64,000 nucleotides of DNA from SZAS-79 sp965279075 (lineage in GTDB: Bacteria; Pseudomonadota; Gammaproteobacteria; Burkholderiales; SG8-39). The stretch's first letter is position 1. Each line of letters starts with the position of its first letter. The translations under genes and the position numbers were made by a program. The notes beneath the pieces are model-generated. The model searched no databases. It was not told the DNA's origin and was given only the letters and a program-made list of their open reading frames with translations. Below are positions 42,057 to 50,262 of this stretch, one piece after another. The DNA lies in contig CBDIHI010000010.1 of the NCBI GenBank assembly GCA_965279075.1, positions 372,001 to 436,000 on the forward strand, in the 5' to 3' direction.

Positions 42057-43219
42057 GCCGGCTTCTTGCCCGCCGGGGCGTCCTTGGCCGCCGGAACGAC
42101 CGTCACGGCGTCCCCGTCACCCAGAGAATCCGACGGGTTGAGCACCAGCTGCTCGCTGGCGGTCACCCCTTCGAGCACTTCCACGGTCTGGCCGTAGTTG
42201 CGCCCGAGCTTGACCGGGCGCAGCTTGACGCGCCCGTCCGCGACCACGGCGACGAGGGTACCCACGCCGCGGAACATGAGCGTATTGGCCGGGATCACCA
42301 GCGCCTTGCTCGACTGCAGCGGCAGCGAGACCTGCGCGTAGGCGCCGGGAAGCAGCACGCCGTCGCGATTGGGCAGTTCGATCTCGACCTGCATGGTGCG
42401 CGTCGCGGTATCGATTGCGGAAGCGGTACGGGCGACCTTGCCGCGGAACGACTGGCCGCGCAGTTCCGCCTGCGTGACGGCGACTTCCTGGCCCGGCTTC
42501 ACGAGTTGCGAATACGACTGCGGGACATACACGTATACCCGCAACGGGTCGGTCTGCGCCAGAAGGAACAGCACGCGGCCCGCGCCGCCGCCCGCATCGA
42601 TCAGGTCGCCGACGTCGACGTTGCGCCGGGTGATCACGCCCGCGAAAGGCGCCACCACGCGCTTGAAGCCCTCCAGCTGGCGCAGGCGCTCGACGTTTGC
42701 GTCGGCCGCGGCCAGGTTGGCGGCGGCCTGGACCTCGCCGCTCCTCTTCTCGTCGAGTTCCTGCTGGGAAACGGCGTCCTTCTTGCGCAGGGCTTCCCAG
42801 CGCTCGCGGGTGCTTTTCGCGAGGCCGAGGCTGGAGGCCGTCTGCTCGCGAGCGGCGATCGCCTGCGAGAGCTGCTGGTCGATTTCCGGGGCTTCGAGTT
42901 CGGCCAGCAGCTCGCCTTTCTGCACCCGGCTGCCGATGTCGCGGGTCCAGCGCTTGAGGTAACCGCTGGCGCGCGCCGCGATCGGGGACTGCACGTAGCC
43001 CTGCAGCGTGCCGGGCAAGGACAGCACCTGGCCGGCGGCGTCGGCACGCGGCGTCGTGGTCTTGACGTACTGGGTCGCGCGTTCTTTCGTGCCCGATTCG
43101 AGCGCGCGCGCGTTGTCGACGCGGCTCAGCACGGTGCGGGCGGCGCCTGCGGCGAGCAGCACCAGTGCCACGACCATCACGAGGCGGGCGCGGCGCAGGA
43201 TCTTGCGATCTTCGGGCAT
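42053..43219 (-). CDS. RND efflux periplasmic adaptor (membrane fusion protein)
   Basis: 388 residues. One N-terminal membrane anchor (residues about 12-30), lipoyl half-motifs LPGTLQGYVQSPIAARASGY and RVVAPFAGVITRRNVDVGD (cut to its core), a helical hairpin between, and a C-terminal beta domain. ATG 43219 was chosen; an upstream frame to 43285 overlaps the pump gene. It bridges the pump and the outer-membrane factor. Confidence 0.92.
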   Translation of the reverse strand: MPEDRKILRRARLVMVVALVLLAAGAARTVLSRVDNARALESGTKERATQYVKTTTPRADAAGQVLSLPGTLQGYVQSPIAARASGYLKRWTRDIGSRVQKGELLAELEAPEIDQQLSQAIAAREQTASSLGLAKSTRERWEALRKKDAVSQQELDEKRSGEVQAAANLAAADANVERLRQLEGFKRVVAPFAGVITRRNVDVGDLIDAGGGAGRVLFLLAQTDPLRVYVYVPQSYSQLVKPGQEVAVTQAELRGQSFRGKVARTASAIDTATRTMQVEIELPNRDGVLLPGAYAQVSLPLQSSKALVIPANTLMFRGVGTLVAVVADGRVKLRPVKLGRNYGQTVEVLEGVTASEQLVLNPSDSLGDGDAVTVVPAAKDAPAGKKPA

Positions 43220-43223
43220 GGCT

Positions 43224-46200
43224 TCAGGACTCCTCTTGCAGGCCGCCGAGCGGCCCGGTGGATCTTGCGGTGCGCGCGGCGGCACGGCGCGCCATGTATG
43301 CGTGCACGCCCGCGTAGACGACGGGCACGAACAGCAGCGTGGACAGCGTCGCGAAGACGAGGCCGCCGATCACCGCCCGGCCGAGCGGCGCGTTCTGTTC
43401 GGCGCCTTCGCCCAGGCCGAGTGCCATCGGGATCATGCCGATGATCATCGCGAGCGCCGTCATCAGCACGGGGCGGATGCGCGTGGAGCCGGCTTCGAGC
43501 GCGGCCGCGACGGCCTCCACGCCGGCGGCCTGCCGGTCGCGCGCAAACGATATCAGCAGGATGCTGTTGGCGGTGGCGACGCCCATGGTCATGATCGCCC
43601 CCGTCAGCGCGGGCACCGACAGCGTCGTGCCGGTGATGAACAGCATCCAGGCTATTCCCGCCAGCGCGGCGGGCAGGGCCGCGATGATGACCGCGGCGTC
43701 GACCCAGGACTGGAAGTTGACGACCACCAGCAGGTAGACGAGCACGATCGCCATCAGTAGCCCGACACCGAGTCCGATGAACGAGGCCTGCATGGTCTCG
43801 ACCTGGCCGCGCAGCACGACCGCGCTGCCGCGCGGCAGCTTCGGGCGGATCTCGTCGACGAGCTTCTGCACCTGGGTCGCGACGCTGGCGAGGTCGGTGC
43901 CCTGGACGCTGACGTAGACATCCACCGCGGGCAGGATGTTGTAGCGCGACACGACGGGCAACTGCCTTCCCGCCGTCGCCTCGACGAGGTTGCCCAGCAG
44001 TTGCGTGGCGCCGGCCCCTCCGGCCTGCGCCGCGGACGAAGCCGCCGGGGGTACCACCGGCAGGTTGAGCAGCGAATCGAGCGTGGCCACCTTGTACTGG
44101 GGGGTCTGCACCGCGATGTTGTAGACCACGCCGTTCTGCGGGTTGAGCCAGAAGGCGGGCGCGGTCTGCGAGCTGCCCGACAGCGACAGCAGCACGTTCT
44201 GGCCGACGTTGAACGCCGAGAGGCCGAGTTGCTGCAATTTGGTCCGGTCCATCGTGAGGTCCAGGGCCGGGCCGTCGAAGCGCTGGTGGACGTGCGCGTC
44301 GACGGCCCCCGGGATCTTCTGGATCGCCTTGTTGAGTTCCGCTGCGAGCGCCGCGTTGGCCGCGAGGTTGGGGCCCGTGAACTGAACGTCGATCGCGGCC
44401 GGCAGGCCGAAGTTGAGGATCTGCGTGACGATGTCCGCCGGCTGGAAGAAGAACTCGATCCCGGGGAAGCGCTTTGGCAGTTCCGCGCGAAGGAGGGTCA
44501 CGAACGCCTCCGTCGGGTCGTGGCCTTTCCTGAGCGACATCAGGATCTCGGCGTCCAGCGTGCCTATCGTGCCCGCGTTGCTGTAGGAAAGGTTGATGCC
44601 GCTGTTGGGCACGCCGATGTTGTCGAGGATGGTCTCGAGCTGGCTCGCGGGGATCAGCTCGCGGATGACGGACTCGACCCGGTCTGCGATGCGCGCGGTC
44701 TCCTCGATGCGGGTTCCGGTCGGCGCGCGCATGTGCAGCCGGATCTGGCCCGCGTCCACCGATGGGAAGAAATCGCGGCCCAGCGCCGGGTAAAGCAGGC
44801 ACGACAGCGCGCAGAACCCCATGAAGAGCCAGGAGAGGAGCCGCCCGCGGGCAAGCAGGCTGCCGAGCACCACCGTGTAGGCGCCGCGCACGCGTTCGAA
44901 CTGGGCGTCGAAGCCGCGGTAAAGCCGCTGCAGCAGGCTGGGCTTCCCGCCCTGGGCGGCGTGGGCGTTGCGCATCAGCAGCATGACCATCGTGGGGACG
45001 AAGGTCCGCGACAGGATGTAGGACGCGATCATCGCGAGCACCACCGCTTCGGCCATCGGCACGAACAGGAACTTGGCCACGCCCGACAGGAAGAACATCG
45101 GCACGAACACGATGCAGATGCACAGCGTCGAAACGAACGCGGGTACGCCGATCTCCCCGGCACCGACGAGGATGGCCTCGTGCAGTTCGGTGCCCTGGTG
45201 CAGGTGGCGCTCGATGTTCTCGATCGTGACGATGGCCTGGTCCACCAGGATCCCGACCGAAAGCGCGAGGCCGCCCAGCGTCATGAGGTTCAGCGTCTCG
45301 CCGAGCATCTGCAGCACGAGGACCGAGGCGAGGATCGACAGTGGGATCGTGAGCGCGATGATCAGCGTGCTCCTCCAGTTGCCGAGGAACAGCAGCACCA
45401 TCAGCGCCGTAAGGCCGGCGGCGATCAGTGCCTCGAGTACCACGCCCATGACCGCGGCCTTCACGAACACCGACTGGTCGAAGAGCGTGGTCACCTTGAC
45501 GTCGGGCGGCAGGATCTGGGTGGCGCGCGGCAGCAGGGCGCGCAGGTTGGCGACGATGTCGAGCGTCGAGGCGCCGCCGTTCTTCAGCACCGAAAGCAGC
45601 ACGCCGCGCTCGCCGTCCTGGCGCACCACGTTGGTCTGCGGGTTGAAGCCGTCGCGCACCTGCGCGACGTCGCGCAGGTAGGTGGTCGCGCCGCCGGTCG
45701 TGCGCACGGGCAGGTCGTTGAGGCCGGCGATGGCGTCGGGCGAGCTGTTCATCTTCACCGCGTACTCGGTGTCGCCGAACTTGGCGGTGCCCGAGGGAAG
45801 GATCAGGTTCTGCGCGTTCAGCGCTGCCACTGCGTCGGCGGGCGACAGGCCGCGCGCCTGCAGCGCCTCGATGTCGAGGTCGACCGAGATGACCCGTTGC
45901 TTGCCGCCGTAGGGGAAGGGGATCGCCACGCCGGGGATCGTCACGAGTTGCGGGCGCAGCTGGTTGATTGCGGTGTCGAATACGGTCTGCTCGGGCAGCG
46001 TCGGGCTCGAGATGCCGATCTGGATCACCGGGATGCTCGAGGCCGAATACTTGATGATCAGCGGTGGCGTGACACCGGGCGGGAGCTGGCGCAGCAGCGT
46101 CTGCTCGATCGCCACCACCTGTGCCAGGGCCGTCTGGATGTTCGCGGTGGGCTGGAAGAACACCTTGATGACCGCCACCCCGGCGAGCGAGGTCGACTCG

Positions 46201-46511
46201 ATGTGCTCGATGTCGCTGACCGTGGTGGTCAGGCTGCGCTCGTTGGCGGCGGCGATGCGCTGCCCCATCTCCTGCGCGGGCAGGCCGCCGTAGTTCCAGA
46301 TGATCGAGATCACCGGGATGTCGATCTCGGGGAAGATGTCCGTGGGCATCTTCATCAGCGCGAATGGCGTGGCGAGCAGGATCAGCATCGCCATCACGAT
46401 GAATGTGTAGGGCCGGCGCAACGCCAGCTCGACCACCGAGAAGCCGGAACTGGCGAGGAGGCTGGATTCGGGCCGGGCTTCGGGGGGGAGGTCGCGGGAT
46501 GGCGGGGTCAT
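43224..46511 (-). CDS. RND efflux transporter
   Basis: 1095-residue inner-membrane proton-driven pump of the AcrB/MdtB superfamily. Twelve membrane segments flank two large periplasmic loops. The TM4 proton-relay position reads GILVDQAIVTIENIERHL: the first Asp of the AcrB Asp-Asp pair is kept and the second is Gln. The TM10 lysine of AcrB is replaced (MGVATANSILLISFARD), as in other non-AcrB RND groups. Substrate could be drugs, solvents or metals; the metal-binding methionines of CusA are not evident. First gene of the three-gene operon. An overlapping same-strand frame at 43177-46563 is a shadow. Confidence 0.93.
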   Translation of the reverse strand: MTPPSRDLPPEARPESSLLASSGFSVVELALRRPYTFIVMAMLILLATPFALMKMPTDIFPEIDIPVISIIWNYGGLPAQEMGQRIAAANERSLTTTVSDIEHIESTSLAGVAVIKVFFQPTANIQTALAQVVAIEQTLLRQLPPGVTPPLIIKYSASSIPVIQIGISSPTLPEQTVFDTAINQLRPQLVTIPGVAIPFPYGGKQRVISVDLDIEALQARGLSPADAVAALNAQNLILPSGTAKFGDTEYAVKMNSSPDAIAGLNDLPVRTTGGATTYLRDVAQVRDGFNPQTNVVRQDGERGVLLSVLKNGGASTLDIVANLRALLPRATQILPPDVKVTTLFDQSVFVKAAVMGVVLEALIAAGLTALMVLLFLGNWRSTLIIALTIPLSILASVLVLQMLGETLNLMTLGGLALSVGILVDQAIVTIENIERHLHQGTELHEAILVGAGEIGVPAFVSTLCICIVFVPMFFLSGVAKFLFVPMAEAVVLAMIASYILSRTFVPTMVMLLMRNAHAAQGGKPSLLQRLYRGFDAQFERVRGAYTVVLGSLLARGRLLSWLFMGFCALSCLLYPALGRDFFPSVDAGQIRLHMRAPTGTRIEETARIADRVESVIRELIPASQLETILDNIGVPNSGINLSYSNAGTIGTLDAEILMSLRKGHDPTEAFVTLLRAELPKRFPGIEFFFQPADIVTQILNFGLPAAIDVQFTGPNLAANAALAAELNKAIQKIPGAVDAHVHQRFDGPALDLTMDRTKLQQLGLSAFNVGQNVLLSLSGSSQTAPAFWLNPQNGVVYNIAVQTPQYKVATLDSLLNLPVVPPAASSAAQAGGAGATQLLGNLVEATAGRQLPVVSRYNILPAVDVYVSVQGTDLASVATQVQKLVDEIRPKLPRGSAVVLRGQVETMQASFIGLGVGLLMAIVLVYLLVVVNFQSWVDAAVIIAALPAALAGIAWMLFITGTTLSVPALTGAIMTMGVATANSILLISFARDRQAAGVEAVAAALEAGSTRIRPVLMTALAMIIGMIPMALGLGEGAEQNAPLGRAVIGGLVFATLSTLLFVPVVYAGVHAYMARRAAARTARSTGPLGGLQEES

Positions 46512-46574
46512 CGAGCGGCGATTCTAGCTTGGCCGGATGGCGCGGCGTCGCCCCGGTTTGCAAACAGCATGTAA

Positions 46575-46591
46575 CGCCCCGCTAGGGGGCG
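46575..46591. terminator. possible hairpin upstream of the RND operon
   Basis: CGCCCC and GGGGCG with a 5-nt loop, in the 118-bp gap between the aldolase-fold gene stop and the RND start, both reverse. There is no T tract, so as an intrinsic terminator for the aldolase-fold gene it is weak. Confidence 0.3.
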
Positions 46592-46629
46592 CGATGCACC
46601 GCGGTGTGGCGGGTCGCGGTGCCGGAGGT

Positions 46630-47394
46630 TCAGTCAGCGTACCCGGGCAGTTCCCGGTCGAGCACCCGCATCATCGCCTCGAAATACAGGTTTTCCCTCT
46701 CGGTGCGCGTATGCCGGTCGTCGGTCGGCGGCGACTGCACCTGTGCGACGATCGCGTCCGAAAGCACCTCGATGGGCTGCCCGGAACCCATGGCCAGCAG
46801 TTGGGCGCGGCAGACCCGCTCGAGCTTGTAGAGGCGCCGGTAGGCCTGAGCCACAGTGTCCCCGACCACGAGCACCCCGTGGTTCTTCATGAACATAACG
46901 TGATTTGCGCCCATCAGCTTCGCGAGCCGCTCGCCTTCGTCGAGCGTATCGGCGGTGCCCGCGTAGTGGTCGTCGTAGGCGATATGACCGTAAAAGAACG
47001 AAGCCGTCTGGCTGGCCGGCAGCAGCCGGTTGTTCTTCAGCATGTTCAGCGCCACGGCCCAGGTCTGGTGCGTGTGCAGGACGACCCTCGCGCCGGTGAT
47101 CCTGTGGATGGGGGCGTGAATACATTGCGCGGAGAGCTCGACCACGCCTTCGCCTTCCAGCGTGCGACCCGATTCGTCGAAAATGATCATGTCGCTGGCC
47201 CGGGCTTCAGACCAGTGCAGCCCGAAGGGCAGGATCAGGTAGCGGTCGTCATGCCCCGGCACGGTCACCGTGAAATGGTTGTCGATGCCTTCCTCGAGGT
47301 CGTCGAGCACCGCGAGGCGGTGGGCCGCGGCGAGATGTACCTTCGCCTGCTGGACGGGGTCGGGGCGGGAGGACGAGATCGGGTGCACGGACAT
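46630..47394 (-). CDS. class II aldolase/adducin-fold protein, second copy
   Basis: 254 residues. Metal-binding histidines are in VVLHTHQTWAVAL and MKNHGVLVVGD. The position of the catalytic Glu in fuculose-phosphate aldolase is within ELSAQCIHAPIH and is not Glu. The N-terminal half (DNHFTVTVPGHDDRYLI, PFGLHWSEARASD) matches the copy at 4360-5145 well enough to call paralogues. It lies downstream of bdhA in the same direction (57-bp gap), so it may be part of that transcript. Confidence 0.85.
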   Translation of the reverse strand: MSVHPISSSRPDPVQQAKVHLAAAHRLAVLDDLEEGIDNHFTVTVPGHDDRYLILPFGLHWSEARASDMIIFDESGRTLEGEGVVELSAQCIHAPIHRITGARVVLHTHQTWAVALNMLKNNRLLPASQTASFFYGHIAYDDHYAGTADTLDEGERLAKLMGANHVMFMKNHGVLVVGDTVAQAYRRLYKLERVCRAQLLAMGSGQPIEVLSDAIVAQVQSPPTDDRHTRTERENLYFEAMMRVLDRELPGYAD

Positions 47395-47451
47395 GGGGGA
47401 CTCCGGTGAGGGTGTGCCGGGAATTATAGCGACGGGGTTGTGGCGATCGGC

Positions 47452-48234
47452 CTATTCCATGAACCAGCCGTGGCTGACCACCATCGACTGGCCGGTCAGC
47501 GCGTTGGTCGGGAAGGCCGCGAACATCAGCGCCACCTGGGCCACATCGGCGGTGGTGGTGAACTCGCCGTCCACGGTGTCCTTCAGCATGACCTTCTTCA
47601 CGACGTCTTCCTCGCTGATCCCGAGCGTCTTCGCCTGCTCGGGAATCTGCTTGTCGACCAGCGGCGTACGCACGAACCCGGGGCAGATCACGTTGGCGCG
47701 GATGTTGTGAGCGGCTCCTTCCTTGGCCACCGTCCGGCACAGCCCGAGCAGTCCGTGCTTCGCGGTCACGTAGGGGGCCTTCAGCACCGAGGCGAGCTTG
47801 GAGTGGACCGAGCCCATGTAGATGATGCTGCCGCCCTTGCCGCTGGCCTTCATCTGGCGCACGCAGGCGCGCGTGGTGAGGAACGCGCCGTCGAGGTGGA
47901 TCGCGAGCATCTTCTTCCAGTCGGCGAAGCTGAACTCGTCGACCGGGTGGACGATCTGGATGCCGGCGTTGCTGACCAGGATGTCGATGTTGCCGAACGC
48001 CTTGATGGTCTGTGCCACGGCCGCCTCGACCTGCGCTTCGTCGGTGACGTCGGCCGCTACGCCGATCGCCTTGCCGCCGGACCTGGTGATCTCGAGGGCC
48101 GTCGCGTCGGCGGCGGCCTGGTTGATGTCGGCGATGGCGACGCGCGCGCCGGCCTTCACGTACTCGAGTGCGATCTCCCGGCCGAGCCCGCTGGCCGCGC
48201 CGGTGACGAATGCGACCTTGCCTGTGAGTGTCAT
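47452..48234 (-). CDS. bdhA: 3-hydroxybutyrate dehydrogenase
   Basis: 260-residue short-chain dehydrogenase. The NAD-binding TGAASGLG near residue 11, NAGIQIVHPV, catalytic Ser in MGSVHSKLAS and the YVTAKHG Tyr/Lys pair are present. The FNxxNGQS-type end reads TNALTGQSMVVSHGWFME. The overall match is to BdhA, which oxidises D-3-hydroxybutyrate from polyhydroxybutyrate breakdown to acetoacetate. It lies 28 nt after the patatin gene, a common pairing in PHB-making proteobacteria. Confidence 0.92.
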   Translation of the reverse strand: MTLTGKVAFVTGAASGLGREIALEYVKAGARVAIADINQAAADATALEITRSGGKAIGVAADVTDEAQVEAAVAQTIKAFGNIDILVSNAGIQIVHPVDEFSFADWKKMLAIHLDGAFLTTRACVRQMKASGKGGSIIYMGSVHSKLASVLKAPYVTAKHGLLGLCRTVAKEGAAHNIRANVICPGFVRTPLVDKQIPEQAKTLGISEEDVVKKVMLKDTVDGEFTTTADVAQVALMFAAFPTNALTGQSMVVSHGWFME

Positions 48235-48262
48235 GGGATTCTCCTGAAAGGTGGGTGGGGAT

Positions 48263-49450
48263 TCAGACCGCGCGCGTGTGCCGCGTGAGGTCGTATTGGG
48301 TGACGCCGTCGTTGAGGCCCGAGGATTTGAGCCAGTCGGGGTGCGCGATCGTGTCGTGTGCGTCCTGCCGCCCGCAGCGCCAGTGTTCCAGCACCGAGGC
48401 GCGCGAGAACTCGTAGTCCTTCGATTCCAGCTCGTAGGCGGCCTGGCGGTAGATCAGGTGGACGATGTCGATGGGTGCGGCGCGTGTCACCTTGCGCAGG
48501 TGGGCCACCTCGGCGTCGTCCCGCAGGTCCTCCGGCAACTTGTCCAGAAGGGCGCGGATCGCCTTCTTGGTGTTGACCACCTGCGCCACCATGTTGCTGT
48601 TGTAGCGAGTACGGCTCGAGTACTGGATGTCCTTCTGGCGCTGCTGAACGCCGGCCAGGTCGGCGGGGAGTTCCCCTCGCGCGCTGAACAGGTCGACCTG
48701 GAACACGCACATCTTTTCGGTCAGCCCGGCGTCGAGCACATACTGCAACGGCGTGTTGGAGACGATGCCGCCGTCCCAGTAGTGCTCGCCGTCGATCTTC
48801 ACGGGCGGGAAGGCCGGGGGCAGCGCGCCGGAAGCCATGATGTGCTCCGGCCCGATGCGCCGCTCGAAGTTGTCGAAGTATTCGGAGTTGCCGGTACGAA
48901 CATTGACCGCGCCCACCGACAGGCGGACGCGCTTGTCGTTGATCAGGTCGAAGTCGATCAGCTTTTCGAGCGTGGCCTTCAGCGGGGCGGTGTCGTAGAC
49001 GCTCAACGCCTCTGCGGAACCGTCCGGTTGCAGCATGGCCGGGGGCACGCGTGGACGGTAGAAGCCGGGGATTCCCAGCATCGCGGACCAGAGCGCGCTG
49101 AACTGGTTGAATGCGATGCGGGGGTGCTTGAGCGCGGCACCGGTGATGGGCGGGAAGAACGGATTGGCACCGGGGTCGGCGAGGTGGTCGGGCATGGGCC
49201 CCATGCCCGAGGACACCAGTTCCCAGAATTCCGTGAGGCGCGGGATACGGTTGTCGTGCAGGTTGCCGGCGATCAGCGCGGCGTTGATTGCACCGATCGA
49301 CACGCCGACGATCCAGTCTGGCTGGTATTCGGTGTTGAAGAGTTCCTCGTAGACCCCGGCCTGGTAGGCGCCGAGCGCGCCGCCCCCTTGCAGCGCCAGC
49401 GCATGGTGGTGGTGCCGCCTGATGAACTGGGTCATGCTCTTCTTGTTCAT
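48263..49450 (-). CDS. patatin-like phospholipase (DUF3734 type)
   Basis: 395 residues. Patatin domain with oxyanion loop QGGGALGAYQAGVYE, nucleophile elbow GVSIGAINAAL with Ser51 and catalytic Asp in YWDGGIVSNTPLQ. The C-terminal extension (VVNTKKAIRALLDKL, YELESKDYEFSRAS) is the DUF3734 tail. Immediately upstream of bdhA; the pairing suggests a role on PHB granules or storage lipid, but no PHB depolymerase activity has to follow. A run of four His (RRHHHHALAL) sits before the first motif. Confidence 0.9.
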   Translation of the reverse strand: MNKKSMTQFIRRHHHHALALQGGGALGAYQAGVYEELFNTEYQPDWIVGVSIGAINAALIAGNLHDNRIPRLTEFWELVSSGMGPMPDHLADPGANPFFPPITGAALKHPRIAFNQFSALWSAMLGIPGFYRPRVPPAMLQPDGSAEALSVYDTAPLKATLEKLIDFDLINDKRVRLSVGAVNVRTGNSEYFDNFERRIGPEHIMASGALPPAFPPVKIDGEHYWDGGIVSNTPLQYVLDAGLTEKMCVFQVDLFSARGELPADLAGVQQRQKDIQYSSRTRYNSNMVAQVVNTKKAIRALLDKLPEDLRDDAEVAHLRKVTRAAPIDIVHLIYRQAAYELESKDYEFSRASVLEHWRCGRQDAHDTIAHPDWLKSSGLNDGVTQYDLTRHTRAV

Positions 49451-49465
49451 GCCCGCTTCACGCCT

Positions 49466-50221
49466 TCAGACGAATTTCTCGCTGGGCCCCAGGAATCTCC
49501 ACTTGCCCTGCGGCAGTTCCCCCAGCATGACCTGGCCGATGCGCACGCGCTTGAGGCCCATCACCTGCAGGCCCACGAGTTCGCACATGCGGCGGATCTG
49601 GCGCTTCTTGCCTTCGCGCAACACGAACCGCAGCTGGTCGTCGTTCTGCCACCAGACCTTGGCGGGTTTCAGCGCCTTGCCGTCCAGCGAGAGCCCGTGC
49701 TGGAGCCGGTTCACCTCTGCGTTCGGCAGCTTGCCGGGCCTGGTGTATTTCACGCGCACGAGGTACTCCTTGTCGACCTCGGAGTCCTCGCCGATGAGCT
49801 GCTTCGCGATGCGCCCGTCCTGCGTGAGCACCAGCAGCCCGGTCGAGTCGATGTCGAGGCGCCCGGCGGGGGCGAGGCCGAGCAGCTCCTGGCGGCGCAC
49901 CGGGGCGTTCTTCGAGCCGGCGTTGCGCCACTGGTTTTCCGGGGTCACGAGGACCGAAGCGGGCTGGTACCCATCCTCGGCCTGCCCGCTGACGTAGCCG
50001 ACCGGCTTGTTCAGCACGACGGTGACGCGGCGGGCCTGTTGCGCGGCGGCCTGCTTTTCGATGGTGATCTTCTGGTGCGGCAGCACCTTGAGGCCGAGGA
50101 TCGCGACGGCGCCGTCGACCTTGACCCAGCCTTTTTCGATCCATTCGTCGGCTTCGCGGCGCGAGGCAAGGCCCAGCGCGCTCATGCGCTTGGAAAGGCG
50201 TTCGGGTTCGGGGGCGGCCAT
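49466..50221 (-). CDS. RsuA/RluB/RluF-family pseudouridine synthase
   Basis: 251 residues. The S4 RNA-binding domain (RLSKRMSALGLASRREADEW) is followed by the catalytic domain with GRLDIDSTGLLVLTQDG carrying the nucleophilic Asp, and the family end KRQIRRMCELVGLQVM. It isomerises a uridine in 23S (RluB/RluF) or 16S (RsuA) rRNA; the exact site is not clear, with RluF my first guess. Divergent from the FAD dehydrogenase gene (41 bp). Confidence 0.9.
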   Translation of the reverse strand: MAAPEPERLSKRMSALGLASRREADEWIEKGWVKVDGAVAILGLKVLPHQKITIEKQAAAQQARRVTVVLNKPVGYVSGQAEDGYQPASVLVTPENQWRNAGSKNAPVRRQELLGLAPAGRLDIDSTGLLVLTQDGRIAKQLIGEDSEVDKEYLVRVKYTRPGKLPNAEVNRLQHGLSLDGKALKPAKVWWQNDDQLRFVLREGKKRQIRRMCELVGLQVMGLKRVRIGQVMLGELPQGKWRFLGPSEKFV

Positions 50222-50262
50222 GGGCCATTCTAATCCGCCGACTCCTGTTACTGTTACGCCCC

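Noticed and set aside
43177..46563. 1128-codon open frame overlapping the RND pump on the same strand
   Set aside because: Its protein is Arg/Pro/His-rich with no domain, whereas the frame at 43224-46511 reads as a complete RND pump. GC-rich shadow.
44001..46574. 857-codon open frame opposite the RND pump
   Set aside because: Composition is that of an antisense shadow (Arg/Gly/His/Asp-rich) and it lacks recognisable motifs.
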